A stretch of 64,000 nt of DNA, from the NCBI RefSeq assembly GCF_003391055.1, contig NZ_QUAJ01000007.1:62001-126000 (forward strand), written 5' to 3'. Of the stretch, positions 1 to 9,364 are shown piece after piece (the stretch's first letter is position 1; the number at the start of each line of letters is the position of its first letter). A program made the position numbers and the translations under genes. The notes beneath the pieces were generated by a model that was given only the letters and a program-made list of their open reading frames with translations, did no database searches and was not told the DNA's origin. Source of the stretch: Psychrilyobacter piezotolerans. Its GTDB lineage: Bacteria; Fusobacteriota; Fusobacteriia; Fusobacteriales; Fusobacteriaceae.

Positions 1-372
1 ATCTATTACCAGGGGGCAGGTGGAATTATCTAAAATATATTTTAAAATATCTAATGTTTTTTCCTGACCCATTCCCGGGCCAAAGGCTATTACTGCAGCA
101 TTTTTTAATAATTTATTTATTTTAGTTTTGTTTGAAAAAACACAGCTCATGGCCTCCAAAAGATTTGGTATTACCATATTTTCTATATTATCTTCTATGC
201 AAAGAGTTACAAGACCTGCTCCTGACCTCACTGCTGAATTAGCTGTAATTACAGGTGCTCCTGTAAATCCCCGGCTTCCCCCTATTACTATCACATGCCC
301 ATAATCCCCTTTATATCCCTGAAGATCTCGTTTTTTTAAGACTATATCTTTTTTTTCTAATTTTTTTTCCAT
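1..372 (-). CDS. nnrD: NAD(P)H-hydrate dehydratase, partial (3' end outside window)
   Basis: The first 124 codons are visible, reading leftward off the window edge. The family dehydrates hydrated NAD(P)H, using ATP or ADP, as part of nicotinamide-cofactor repair in the cytoplasm. The visible part shows the ribokinase-like fold signature HVIVIGGSRGFTGAP, then the NSAVRSGAGLVTL segment and the FGPGMGQ turn near residue 100, all typical of the YjeF C-terminal domain. The start at 372 follows a strong GGAGGAGG ribosome site. A fused epimerase domain is absent at the N-terminus, so this is the stand-alone dehydratase or the last part of a split pair. It lies directly downstream of the small selenoprotein-like gene and may be co-transcribed with it. 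Confidence 0.85.
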   Translation of the reverse strand, partial: MEKKLEKKDIVLKKRDLQGYKGDYGHVIVIGGSRGFTGAPVITANSAVRSGAGLVTLCIEDNIENMVIPNLLEAMSCVFSNKTKINKLLKNAAVIAFGPGMGQEKTLDILKYILDNSTCPLVID

Positions 373-450
373 AATTCCTCCTCCCGTGGTGAACCGGATA
401 ATAAAAAAATAAAGAAACTCAAAGGCTCCCTTATTTTAAGAAACTATTTT

Positions 451-750
451 TTAATCTTTTATCCTTATCCCTGTAGCACTGAGTACAGTTCCTATTACAG
501 GTATTGAATATACATATTTAATCTCCACTTCATCTGTCAATTCCAGTCCATCAGAGACATATACATCCAGACCATCTGCATCATATTTTGTAAATCCATT
601 TTCATCTTCCATCTCTTTTATTGCTTCAACCTGAAGTATCTGCTTTCCAGCACATCAGCCGCCTTTAACAACTTCAATAGAGATTTTTATAACATTAAGA
701 TTTTTTTTAGCCATATGTTTTTTTAACTTTTCATGGATTAATATCATCAT
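451..750 (-). CDS. HesB/IscA-like (CC/Se motif) selenoprotein, TGA read as Sec32
   Basis: Read through one in-frame TGA (655-657), this frame gives a complete 99-residue protein; otherwise it stops after 31 codons. The context around the TGA is KGG-U-CAGKQ, which matches the GG-C/U-C core of small HesB-like CC/Se-motif proteins, where a selenocysteine or cysteine precedes a cysteine. After the TGA the frame stays open for 67 codons with normal lysine/glutamate-rich composition, including DGLDVYV, typical of that fold. Two tandem ATGs at 750 and 747 follow a GGAGG site, and the second has the better spacing. The function of the family is not established; a redox or metal/sulfur role is inferred from the motif. 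The selenocysteine genes (selA, selB, selC, selD) are not in this window. Confidence 0.75.
624..657 (-). promoter_or_regulatory. Putative bacterial SECIS hairpin with UGA codon
   Basis: On the minus strand the UGA at 655-657 is followed, after 18 bases, by a perfect 5-bp stem, CTTCA/TGAAG, closing a GGT loop (bases 636-624). Bacterial SECIS elements sit immediately 3' of the UGA, and their apical loop carries a conserved G roughly 16-37 bases away; the loop G here lies about 24 bases away. A second, weaker pairing of TGCT with AGCA could extend the lower stem. Folding was judged by eye only. Confidence 0.55.
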
Positions 751-904
751 CCAACCTCCATATATTTTAATAAATTATTTATAATTTTGTTTTAAAAAAA
801 TTATTATATTCAATTGTTATCGGACTTTAATTCTGTTTGATTATAGATCGTATTAATCAAAGATAAAAATCTAAAATTTATACGATCTATATTAAGGAAT
901 AATT

Positions 905-3274
905 TTAAAATACTACTTTTAAAACATCTTCAAAATAATCAGCATAATGTACTGTGATTCCTTCTTTTATATAATTAGGCAGTCTTTCAAAATCAGTTTT
1001 ATTATCTTTTGGAAATAATAGTGTATCTACTCCTACCCGTCTTGCAGCTATTGTTTTTTCCCTTACTCCTCCAATAGGTAATATTTTTCCAGTCAGAGTG
1101 ATCTCCCCAGTCATAGCTAAATTATTTTTAATTGGTTTATTTTTAGCCAGTGAATATAGAGCCAGTGCCATAGTTACTCCAGCAGAAGGTCCATCTTTTG
1201 GAGTAGCACCTTCAGGTACATGAAGATGGATACTATGTTTATCAAAGAAATCTTTTTTATCCTTATCACAGTCTTCTTTGCACATCAGAGATTTAACGTA
1301 TGAATAGGCAATGATTGAAGACTCCTTCATTACTTCTCCCAATTGACCTGTTTGCTTAAACCCGCCTTGATGGCCTATAACTCGTGCCTCTATGTATAGA
1401 GTAACTCCTCCCATAGATGTCCAGGCCAGTCCCAGTGTAACTCCAGGTATATTTTTATTATACAGTTCTTCAGTAGTAAAAATTGGCTTACCTAAAAACT
1501 CTTCCATATTTTTCTTAGTCACATTTATCTTTTTATGTTCCCCCTCGGCAATCTTCAGAGTAGCTTTTCTCATAATCTTTTTAATATTTTTTTCTAATCC
1601 CCTTACCCCTGCTTCTCTGGCATATTTATCGATAATTTCCCTGAGAGTTGTATCTGATATTGATATTTCTTTTTTCGATAATCCATGATCTTCCATTTGA
1701 TGCGGGATCAGATATTTCTTTGCTATCTCTTCTTTTTCTTCCAATATATATCCCGGCAGTTGAATTAATTCCATCCTGTCTAAGAGCGGTCTGGGGATAG
1801 TATCTAACTGATTGGCTGTAGTTATAAATAAAATTTTAGATAGATCAAATCTTACATCCAGATAGTGATCTAAAAATTCTACATTCTGCTCTGGATCCAA
1901 TACCTCTAAGAGAGCTGATGCTGGATCCCCCTGGTAACTGTTTCCAATTTTATCTATCTCATCTAACATTATTATTGGATTTGCTGTCCCGACTTTTTTT
2001 ATAGCCTGCAGTATCTTCCCTGGCATGGCACCGATATAGGTTCTTCTATGACCTTTTATCTCTGCTTCATCCTTCATCCCCCCTACAGAAAACCTGAAAA
2101 ATTCCCGGTTTAATGCATTTGCAATTGATTTTCCAATGGAAGTTTTCCCCACTCCCGGAGGTCCTACTAAACAAAGGATAGCTCCACTTACATTTCCAGT
2201 TTTCATAATGGTACTAATAAATTCTAATATATTACTTTTAACATCCTGTAATCCATAGTGATCTTCATCCAGTTTTTTTCTCGATTTTTGTATATCTAAA
2301 CTATCTTCTGAATAAACTCCCCACGGCAGCTCAGCTATGGCTAAAAGATAGGATCTCACTACATTGTGTTCCGGTGAATGGCTGTCCAATAATTTCAATT
2401 TTTCTATTTGTTCCTCCACAGTTTTTAACGCTTCTTCGCTTAGAGTTTTTCCTTCTAACATCTGTAATATTTTTTCGACTTCAGTCTCTTGATCATCTTT
2501 TTCCATTCCTAATTCTTTTTTTATCAACTTTAATTGTTCCCTTAAAAAATATTCTTTTTGCTGTTTACTTACTTTTTCCTCAATTTGTTTTTGGAGTTTT
2601 TGTTGGAGGTGCGATATCTCTAGTTCTTTTTTCAGCATAGTTAATATCAGTCTGCTCCTCTTAGCTAGTTCCCACTCCTCCAAAACTTCTTGTAAGTTTT
2701 TATTTTCAGTTTTTAACATGGAAGTAATCAGATCCATAAGTACACCTGGTTGTTCATAATTTACCTGGGTCATGAGTAACTTTAGTTCTTCCTGCAAGAT
2801 TGGATTGACCTTAAAAATTTCTTTTAAAGATGACATAATTGCTAACATATATGCACGTATTTCATCATTTGGAGGTCCCTCCTCTCCTTCGTCATATTTT
2901 ACATTCCAAACGAGATTAGGTTCTTTTCTTATCACTTTTACTAGTTCAAACCTATTCAATCCCTGAACTATTATCTGGATTGTATTGGCTGAAAGAGGTG
3001 TTATCTTATGAATTTTTACTACTGTTCCAATTTCATATAGCTCTGATTTAAAAATATCAAATTGATTTAATTCCTTTACAAAAACTAAACCTAATAATCT
3101 ATTTTCTGTCTCCTCTACCTGCTTGATAGTTTTTAAAAAAACTTCCCCTGAAAAAGTTATAGGAATCATAATATTTGGAAATATTGGTCTTGTTAGCATT
3201 GGCAAAATTGTTAAGTTTTCTGGCAAGATATGTTCTACGTGAATTAATTGACTATTATTTTCTTGTGCATACAT
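905..3274 (-). CDS. lon: ATP-dependent protease La (Lon)
   Basis: A soluble hexameric AAA+ serine protease that degrades misfolded and regulatory proteins in the cytoplasm. At 789 residues it has the usual full length. The N-terminal substrate-binding domain starts with LPMLTRPIFPNIMIPI, a coiled-coil region spans about 200-300, the Walker A GPPGVGKT lies near 371-378, Walker B IIMLDEID follows, and the protease motif PKDGPSAG near 693-700 carries the catalytic serine. The ATG at 3274 is chosen over the in-frame TTG six bases upstream because AAGGGGGG sits at ideal distance from it. The gene is divergent from the acyl-ACP synthetase fusion. A perfect palindrome at 3373-3395 lies about 100 bases upstream and may be an operator. 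Confidence 0.97.
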   Translation of the reverse strand: MYAQENNSQLIHVEHILPENLTILPMLTRPIFPNIMIPITFSGEVFLKTIKQVEETENRLLGLVFVKELNQFDIFKSELYEIGTVVKIHKITPLSANTIQIIVQGLNRFELVKVIRKEPNLVWNVKYDEGEEGPPNDEIRAYMLAIMSSLKEIFKVNPILQEELKLLMTQVNYEQPGVLMDLITSMLKTENKNLQEVLEEWELAKRSRLILTMLKKELEISHLQQKLQKQIEEKVSKQQKEYFLREQLKLIKKELGMEKDDQETEVEKILQMLEGKTLSEEALKTVEEQIEKLKLLDSHSPEHNVVRSYLLAIAELPWGVYSEDSLDIQKSRKKLDEDHYGLQDVKSNILEFISTIMKTGNVSGAILCLVGPPGVGKTSIGKSIANALNREFFRFSVGGMKDEAEIKGHRRTYIGAMPGKILQAIKKVGTANPIIMLDEIDKIGNSYQGDPASALLEVLDPEQNVEFLDHYLDVRFDLSKILFITTANQLDTIPRPLLDRMELIQLPGYILEEKEEIAKKYLIPHQMEDHGLSKKEISISDTTLREIIDKYAREAGVRGLEKNIKKIMRKATLKIAEGEHKKINVTKKNMEEFLGKPIFTTEELYNKNIPGVTLGLAWTSMGGVTLYIEARVIGHQGGFKQTGQLGEVMKESSIIAYSYVKSLMCKEDCDKDKKDFFDKHSIHLHVPEGATPKDGPSAGVTMALALYSLAKNKPIKNNLAMTGEITLTGKILPIGGVREKTIAARRVGVDTLLFPKDNKTDFERLPNYIKEGITVHYADYFEDVLKVVF

Positions 3275-3372
3275 GGTCAACCCCCCTTATGAAATATTTT
3301 ATTTTGAATAATAATTTATACCTTCTTTCCTCATATTTTCCTATTAAATTAATTAAAAAAATTTTTATTTAA

Positions 3373-3395
3373 TCTGCCTTAGAATCTAAGGCAGA
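3373..3395. promoter_or_regulatory. Perfect 11-bp palindrome between divergent genes
   Basis: TCTGCCTTAGA, one base, then TCTAAGGCAGA. It lies about 100 bases from both the lon start and the start of the acyl-ACP synthetase fusion, just upstream of the latter's promoter. It has no adjoining T-run on the plus strand, so an operator is more likely than a terminator. It does not match the CIRCE heat-shock operator. Confidence 0.5.
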
Positions 3396-3434
3396 CGAAC
3401 TAATTCATTTATTCTTATTTTTCCTGGAGTATGT

Positions 3435-3463
3435 TTGTTTTACATCAATAAATATAGTATAAT
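3435..3463 (+). promoter_or_regulatory. Sigma-70-type promoter for the acyl-ACP synthetase fusion
   Basis: TTGTTT (3435-3440), a 17-base spacer, then a perfect TATAAT (3458-3463), about 38 bases before the start codon. Confidence 0.6.
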
Positions 3464-3500
3464 AGGTTAAAATATTCATTAAAAATTTAGGAGGAATATG

Positions 3501-5969
3501 ATGAAATTTATTATTTCAAGAAACAAACCAGCCCTAATATATAAGGGAACTGAAATTTCATATAAAGAATTAGTAAGAAGAATTTTATATTATTCAGATC
3601 TGTTAACATTAGAAAATCCAGAGGACAAGGTGTTGGTATTTTTAGAAAATCGGCCTGAGATCGCATATGCTGTATTTTCTATTTGGGAAAAAAAAGGAAT
3701 TTCCATCAATGTAGATGCTGGAAGTAGTGCTTCTGAGATCGCATATTTTTTAACCGACTCAGAACCAAAATATTTATATACCAGCAATAAAAACTTGGAA
3801 GTCGCTGTAGAAGCACTAAAAATATCCGGACTGAATATCCCCATCATCAACTTAGATGAAGTTAAAGTCCCGGAAAAATATACAGGTAAAAAAGATTATA
3901 TTGAAGCTCCAATAGGAGATCAAACTGTCTTACTCCTCTATACCTCTGGTACTACTGGAAACCCTAAGGGAGTTATGCTTACTATGGAAAACCTCCTTTC
4001 TAATATCGACAATATAGCTAAAGTTGGCTTATACCGTGAAATTGACCGAGTTTTAGCCCTTTTACCAATGCACCATATCCTGCCCCTTATGGGAAATCTG
4101 ATTCTTCCTATAAAGGTTGGGTGTACCGTTGTTATCTTAGATGATCTTTCTTCTGCTGCTATTAAAGATGCATTACAGACATATAAGATCACATTGTTTG
4201 TAGGAGTTCCCAGGTTATGGGAGATGTTTCATAAGGGAATCATGGAAAAAATAAATGCAGGTTTTATCCCCAGAATACTATTTAAAATAGTTGCTAAAAC
4301 AAATAATATAGAGTTAGGCAGGAAGGTATTTAAAAAAGTACAAGACGGGTTTGGCGGAGAGATGCATATTATGGTTTCCGGAGGAGCTAAGATAGAACCA
4401 CAGATAGTCAAAGATTTTAACACTCTGGGATTTAGAATGCTGGAGGGCTATGGTCTTACTGAAACATCTCCAATCCTTACCTTTAACAGATATGACGACA
4501 TAAGGCCCGGTTCCTGTGGTGGAGCCCTACCAGGAATTGAATTAAAAATAGCCCATGACGGGGAGATCATTGCCCGTGGAAAAAACGTCATGAAGGGTTA
4601 TTACAAAAAACCAGAGGCTACAGCAGAAGTCATAGATAAAGATGGCTGGTTTCATACTGGAGATTTAGGAGAGATAAAAGATGGTTACCTTTATATTATC
4701 GGCAGAAAAAAAGAGATGATAGTCCTTCCAAATGGTAAAAATATCAACCCGCAGGATATAGAAAATAATATTATGAAAAGAACTAATTTAATTTCTGAAT
4801 TAGCTGTTACTGAACATAAAAGCCATCTAGTTGCAATTGTATACCCTAATTTTGCAGCGATTGAACAAGGGGGTATAAAAAACATAAGTGAAGCTATAAA
4901 ATGGAATATTATAGATCCATATAATATCGAAGCTCCTAATTATAGAAAAATATTGGATATCAAGATCGTACAGGAGGAGTTGCCTAAAACAAGGCTTGGA
5001 AAACTTAGAAGATTTAAGTTGAAAGACCTGTTAGAAGAGAAAAAAAGAGTCGTAGAGAAAGTTACAGAACCAACCATAAAAGAATATCTAGTATTGAAAA
5101 AATTTATAGAGAAATTAAAAGGAGTATCTCCTACCCCAAAAGATCATTTTGAATTGGATCTAGGAATGGATTCTTTGGATTTTGTAGAATTACTGTCATT
5201 TGTAGGGAATACATTTAACATTACCATTATGGAGGAGGAGCTTTCTCACTACCCAACTCTATATGACCTGTCTAAGTTTTTACATGACAAGGGTGTAGAG
5301 ATCACAGAGAAAGAAAATGACTGGTCTAAAATATTAGATAAAGACATTGATGTTTTTATCCCTAAATCCAGTGCAACTTTAAAATTTTCAAAATGTGTCC
5401 TGACTCCTTTTTTTAAGGGATATATGAAAATAAATAAAAATGGTTTGGAAAACATAACTAATCAGCCCTCAATCTTCATCGGAAATCATCAAAGTTTCTT
5501 AGATAGTTTTATACTCAATACAGCTCTGAACAAGAAAGTTTTAGAAAATACTTATTATCTGGCTGTCAATAAACATTTTAATGGTTCGTTTAAAAAATGG
5601 GTTGCTAACCATGGAAATGTAATACTTTTAGATTTAGACAATAACTTAAGTGAAACTTTGCAGGCTGCTGCTATGGTTCTCCGTCAGGGAAAAAACCTGG
5701 TTATATTTCCAGAAGGGGCTAGAAGCAGAGATGGAGAGATGGCACAATTTAAAAAAGCTTTTGCTATATTAAGTAAAACTTTAAATATACCAATTCAACC
5801 ATTTGTCATCGATGGAGCTTATAAATCCATGCCTGTTGGAAGTAAATTTCCTAAATCTACAAATATCGATCTAACATTCCTCCCACCTCTATATCCTAAA
5901 GATTTAGAGATCGATGAAATTGTAAGAAAGAGTGAAAACTCAGTTAAGAAACTCCTAGAAAAGAGTTAA
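3501..5969 (+). CDS. Fused acyl-ACP/CoA synthetase, acyl carrier protein and PlsC-type acyltransferase
   Basis: A three-part lipid enzyme of about 822 residues. Residues 1-540 are an AMP-forming ANL ligase: the P-loop-like YTSGTTGNPKG sits near 147, GYGLTETSP further on, and the adenylate-binding GWFHTGDLGE. Residues 540-610 form an acyl-carrier domain with Ser558 in GMDSLDF, the expected phosphopantetheine attachment site. The C-terminal part is a PlsC/LPLAT acyltransferase with the GNHQSFLDSF (HX4D) and FPEGARSRDG motifs. The likely role is activation of free fatty acids, loading onto the internal carrier and transfer to lysophospholipid, as in Aas-type recycling, but with its own carrier. 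The second of two adjacent ATGs is preferred from AGGAGG spacing. No transmembrane LplT-like partner is adjacent. Confidence 0.88.
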   Translation: MKFIISRNKPALIYKGTEISYKELVRRILYYSDLLTLENPEDKVLVFLENRPEIAYAVFSIWEKKGISINVDAGSSASEIAYFLTDSEPKYLYTSNKNLEVAVEALKISGLNIPIINLDEVKVPEKYTGKKDYIEAPIGDQTVLLLYTSGTTGNPKGVMLTMENLLSNIDNIAKVGLYREIDRVLALLPMHHILPLMGNLILPIKVGCTVVILDDLSSAAIKDALQTYKITLFVGVPRLWEMFHKGIMEKINAGFIPRILFKIVAKTNNIELGRKVFKKVQDGFGGEMHIMVSGGAKIEPQIVKDFNTLGFRMLEGYGLTETSPILTFNRYDDIRPGSCGGALPGIELKIAHDGEIIARGKNVMKGYYKKPEATAEVIDKDGWFHTGDLGEIKDGYLYIIGRKKEMIVLPNGKNINPQDIENNIMKRTNLISELAVTEHKSHLVAIVYPNFAAIEQGGIKNISEAIKWNIIDPYNIEAPNYRKILDIKIVQEELPKTRLGKLRRFKLKDLLEEKKRVVEKVTEPTIKEYLVLKKFIEKLKGVSPTPKDHFELDLGMDSLDFVELLSFVGNTFNITIMEEELSHYPTLYDLSKFLHDKGVEITEKENDWSKILDKDIDVFIPKSSATLKFSKCVLTPFFKGYMKINKNGLENITNQPSIFIGNHQSFLDSFILNTALNKKVLENTYYLAVNKHFNGSFKKWVANHGNVILLDLDNNLSETLQAAAMVLRQGKNLVIFPEGARSRDGEMAQFKKAFAILSKTLNIPIQPFVIDGAYKSMPVGSKFPKSTNIDLTFLPPLYPKDLEIDEIVRKSENSVKKLLEKS

Positions 5970-6179
5970 ACTTTAATTTTTTTAACATAATTAAAAAAAA
6001 ATAATATTTCAACAAACTTGTTATTTATTTCACTTTATAGGTTGAGTGAAGTTCTAACTTCATGTTAAAAGTATCAATTATTTTGATCTATAGGTGTAAA
6101 AATTTGAACATTTAGAATATATATACATTCTATGTGAAAATAATATATGAGCACCAAATGATGTATAAATATTTGAATA

Positions 6180-6212
6180 AAAAATCCCTACTTATAAGTA
6201 GGGATTTTTTAT
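6180..6212. terminator. Rho-independent terminator, bidirectional
   Basis: ATCCCTACTT and AAGTAGGGAT form a 10-bp stem with A-run before and T-run after. It ends the transcript of the acyl-ACP synthetase fusion. The rest of the 5970-6476 gap holds a weak palindrome, TAGAAT-n-ATTCTA near 6114-6133, and the next gene's promoter; no gene was seen. Confidence 0.85.
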
Positions 6213-6359
6213 TTTCACTATAACTCTACCGTTATTTTTTATAACGAAAAAATAACTTCAGTATTGAAAACATATAAACATCAAGATAAAAATTTCACTA
6301 AATAACGAACGAACATCAAAACTGTGTCCTAAAAATAAATAAAATGTTTCTTTTTAGGT

Positions 6360-6388
6360 TTGACTTCTCATTTATAGGGTGCTATCCT
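6360..6388 (+). promoter_or_regulatory. Promoter of the amino acid:Na+ symporter
   Basis: TTGACT (6360-6365), 17 bases, TATCCT (6383-6388). An upstream CCTAAAAA/TTTTTAGG stem (6328-6358) abuts the -35 box. A glycine riboswitch was looked for because such symporters often carry one; none of its conserved core was found. Confidence 0.5.
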
Positions 6389-6476
6389 TTAATTGTTACC
6401 AATGATAAAGACTGTTGTTCCAATTATTCAGATCGAATTTCAATTGTTTTATATTGTATTTAAACGGAGGTATTTA

Positions 6477-8003
6477 ATGGAAAGTTTTATTAATCAGTTA
6501 AATGGTATTATTTGGTCACCACTGCTTGTCTATCTTTGTCTGGGAGCAGGACTATTCTTCACTCTAAAGATTGGAGGAGCACAATTTACAATGATAAAAG
6601 AGATGATAAGGTTATTAATGGGAAAAGATGTTAAACCAGGAGAAAGATCTAAAGACTCAATAAGTGGATTTGAGGCAATGTGTATGTCAGTTTCTGGAAG
6701 AGTAGGAACAGGAAATATTGCAGGAGTCGCTACAGCCATTGCTTTAGGAGGGCCGGGATCGATATTTTGGTTATGGGTTATCTCACTTCTAGGTGCAGCT
6801 TCATCATATGTTGAATCTACACTGGGACAACTATATAAGGAAAAAATTGAAGGTGGATACAGAGGAGGACCAGCTTATTATTTTAAGAAAGGTCTATTAG
6901 GTGGAAAAGCCTGGTATGGTAACTTATTTGCCATTGTAACTGTAGCCGGAATGACATTCTTCATGCCTTCTGTGCAAGCTAATGTAATTGCAGGATCTAT
7001 GCAGACAGCTACCGGTATCCCTACATGGGCAACCGGAGTAGTAATAGTTACATTGTTAGGAATAATTATATTTGGTGGTGCTAAAAGGATAGCTAAATTT
7101 GCTGGTATAGTAGTTCCATTTATGGCTATAGCTTATATTCTGGTAGCTCTTATTGTACTAGCTTTAAATGTTGGAGATATTGTTCCATCATTATCATTAA
7201 TAATTAGATCCGCATTTGGGCAACATGAAGCCTTTGCTGGTATCGTAGGTAGTGCTGTTATGTGGGGAGTTAAAAGAGGAATCTATTCCAATGAAGCCGG
7301 ACAGGGGACTGGTCCTGCATCTGCCGCTGCCGCTGATACTTCACATCCTGCTAAACAGGGATTAATCCAAGCTTTCTCTATCTACATTGATTCTGTATTC
7401 GTATGTACAGCAACTGCACTGATGATCATCATCACTGGTGCATACAAAGTTTTCGCTCCCACTGGAAAAGAGATCTACTCAGGAGCTATAGCTTCTACTG
7501 AGATGACAATGTCTACTATTGGACCTCTTAATACAACTGCAGCATTGGATGCTGGTATTGGTTATGGAGCTTATATCGTAGCTATAGCTATCATGTTCTT
7601 TGCATTTACAACAATCCTAGCTTATTTCTGGAATGGGGACACAGCTTCAGTCTACCTGTTCGGAGACGAAACTTCAGGTAAGAAAATCAGAAAAATATTA
7701 AGTATATTATTTTTAGGATTCGTATTCCTAGGTTCAATTATGTCTGGTGGTCTGGCTTGGACATTGGGAGACATCGGTGTGGGAATGATGGCATGGGTAA
7801 ATATAGTGGGTATCTTAATCATGTACAAACCAACTATATTATGTTTAAAAGACTATAAGGCTAGAATGAAAAACGGAACTCAAGATGACTGGAATTTTAA
7901 CCCCAATGAAATTGGGATTGAAGGAAGTTTTAAACTTTGGGATGATATAAGAATAGAAGGTAGAGATCTAGAACCAACAGAGGTAGAATTAGAAATTTCA
8001 TAA
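6477..8003 (+). CDS. Alanine/glycine:cation symporter (AGCS family)
   Basis: An inner-membrane Na+-coupled carrier for alanine or glycine, 508 residues with about 10-12 hydrophobic segments. Family landmarks are the N-terminal LGAGLFFTLKIGGAQF, the CMSVSGRVGTGNIAGVATAI segment and the central GVKRGIYSNEAGQGTGP signature. A start at 6477 is preferred over the in-frame upstream ATG at 6393 because CGGAGG sits six bases before it and the family's N-terminus fits. The gene is monocistronic, between a terminator on each side. The C-terminal acidic tail is ordinary for the family. The exact amino-acid substrate cannot be decided from sequence. Confidence 0.93.
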   Translation: MESFINQLNGIIWSPLLVYLCLGAGLFFTLKIGGAQFTMIKEMIRLLMGKDVKPGERSKDSISGFEAMCMSVSGRVGTGNIAGVATAIALGGPGSIFWLWVISLLGAASSYVESTLGQLYKEKIEGGYRGGPAYYFKKGLLGGKAWYGNLFAIVTVAGMTFFMPSVQANVIAGSMQTATGIPTWATGVVIVTLLGIIIFGGAKRIAKFAGIVVPFMAIAYILVALIVLALNVGDIVPSLSLIIRSAFGQHEAFAGIVGSAVMWGVKRGIYSNEAGQGTGPASAAAADTSHPAKQGLIQAFSIYIDSVFVCTATALMIIITGAYKVFAPTGKEIYSGAIASTEMTMSTIGPLNTTAALDAGIGYGAYIVAIAIMFFAFTTILAYFWNGDTASVYLFGDETSGKKIRKILSILFLGFVFLGSIMSGGLAWTLGDIGVGMMAWVNIVGILIMYKPTILCLKDYKARMKNGTQDDWNFNPNEIGIEGSFKLWDDIRIEGRDLEPTEVELEIS

Positions 8004-8011
8004 TATAAATC

Positions 8012-8050
8012 TAAAGCCATGAACAAAATTATTTGTTTATGGCTTTTTTA
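8012..8050 (+). terminator. Rho-independent terminator after the symporter gene
   Basis: AAAGCCAT and ATGGCTTT pair, with further A/T pairing toward an ATT loop, followed by T6. The following TATAAT at 8054-8059 probably serves as the -10 box of the next cluster. Confidence 0.85.
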
Positions 8051-8090
8051 TTGTATAATTATACTAGAAAAAATAATTAGGAGGATAAAT

Positions 8091-8678
8091 ATGAGTAACT
8101 TTAATGAACGTGCAAAAGATTGGGATACAGAATCAAAAATAGAACGTGGCAAGGCCATTGCCAGAGCAATAAAAAACAATATAAAATTAAATAAAAATAT
8201 GAATATCCTGGATTTTGGATGTGGTACCGGACTGCTAATTTTCCCATTAATAGAAGAAGTTGGAGCAGTCCACGGGATAGATCTTTCTCCTAATATGTTA
8301 GACATTTTAAAAGAAAAAGGCAGAGACTATAAAAATTTAACCACTGAACCCAAGGGAATATTTGAAATCACCTCAACCTTCGACCTGATTATGAGTTCTA
8401 TGGTTATGCACCATATCGAAGATATAACAAATTTAGCAAAAAAACTATATGATTCTTTAAACCCTAACGGGATGATAGCCATTGCAGATCTAATGGAAGA
8501 AGATGGTTCATTTCATGATTCAATGGATGGAATCTACTCCTTGGGATTCTCAAATGAATTTTTAGAGAAAATTTTTAAAGGTGCAGGATTTAAAGAGGTA
8601 AAAGTAATTGAAAATATTTTTATTATCGAAAAAAACAATAAAAAATATCCGTTATTCTTAGTCATAGGAACAAAATGA
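8091..8678 (+). CDS. Class I SAM-dependent methyltransferase
   Basis: A soluble 195-residue Rossmann-fold methyltransferase. Motif I is NILDFGCGTGLL near residues 42-53, followed by the acidic GIDLSPNML strand and the MSSMVMHHIED post-motif typical of Methyltransf_11 and UbiE/COQ5-like enzymes. The substrate is not identifiable. The start at 8091 is set by AGGAGG seven bases upstream; the frame is open further upstream but overlaps the terminator. It is the first gene of a tight cluster: its stop overlaps the start of the next gene (ATGA), implying translational coupling. Confidence 0.88.
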   Translation: MSNFNERAKDWDTESKIERGKAIARAIKNNIKLNKNMNILDFGCGTGLLIFPLIEEVGAVHGIDLSPNMLDILKEKGRDYKNLTTEPKGIFEITSTFDLIMSSMVMHHIEDITNLAKKLYDSLNPNGMIAIADLMEEDGSFHDSMDGIYSLGFSNEFLEKIFKGAGFKEVKVIENIFIIEKNNKKYPLFLVIGTK

Positions 8679-9364
8679 TAAAAAAATATAAGGTACTAAT
8701 TGGAAATAAAGAACGAGAACTCAGTATCATCAAAAAGAAAAAGAAAAATATCTCCCTCCAGGTAAAACCATCTATGGAAATTATTTTAAGTATCCCTATG
8801 AGGATCTCCTACTCCTACGGGTTAAAATTGGTAGAGGATAAATATGCCTGGATAGAGAATAAACTGAAAAAATATTCCTCTGCAGCTGATAATTCAGGGG
8901 TTTATTATCTGGGGAAACTCTATCCTTTAAAGACAGAAAAATCCGAGGTTTCCATAAGGATAGGGGAAGAAAATATAATTTTCAACAGCTCTGAGAATTT
9001 TGATCTGGTATTAAATCAGTGGTATGAGCAAAAAATAAAAAGGATTTTAGAGGGTTATCTAGAAAAACATACTAAACTTATGGAGCTTTACCCTAAGAAA
9101 ATAAAGATTAAACCATTAAAATCTGCCTGGGGAATCTGCTATTCCAGCGGAACTATTACTTTCAACCTCAACCTTATAAAAGTTCCCCTGGATGTAATTG
9201 AGTATTTGGTGATGCATGAACTAGGACACCTAAAATACCCTAACCATTCTAAGGAATATTGGGAATATATAGGAAAATATATAGAAGATCCAAAATCTTA
9301 CCGTAGATGGCTGAGAAAGAATGGATATAAATTTATAGGGGGGGAAACCTTATGGGATAGATGA
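8675..9364 (+). CDS. YgjP/DUF45-type metallopeptidase-fold protein
   Basis: A 229-residue protein of the YgjP-like (DUF45, WLM/SprT-related) group. The zinc motif HELGH with the third ligand in PNHSKEYW lies near residues 179-194, preceded by the family's PLKSAWGICYSSGTITFN strand. E. coli YgjP has been linked to UTP pyrophosphatase activity; whether that applies here is unknown. The start overlaps the methyltransferase stop. Near its 3' end is a run of seven G (9338-9344). Losing one base there would move ribosomes into the downstream HNH frame, which has no start codon of its own. Confidence 0.85.
   Translation: MIKKYKVLIGNKERELSIIKKKKKNISLQVKPSMEIILSIPMRISYSYGLKLVEDKYAWIENKLKKYSSAADNSGVYYLGKLYPLKTEKSEVSIRIGEENIIFNSSENFDLVLNQWYEQKIKRILEGYLEKHTKLMELYPKKIKIKPLKSAWGICYSSGTITFNLNLIKVPLDVIEYLVMHELGHLKYPNHSKEYWEYIGKYIEDPKSYRRWLRKNGYKFIGGETLWDR

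Noticed and set aside
451-750. Reading the TGA-interrupted HesB-like frame as a pseudogene
   Set aside because: The frame stays open and well composed for 67 codons after the TGA, the TGA falls exactly at the conserved Cys/Sec position, and a SECIS-like hairpin follows.
6211-6476. Glycine riboswitch before the AGCS symporter
   Set aside because: The conserved glycine-aptamer core was looked for and not found; only a promoter and a short A/T hairpin are present.
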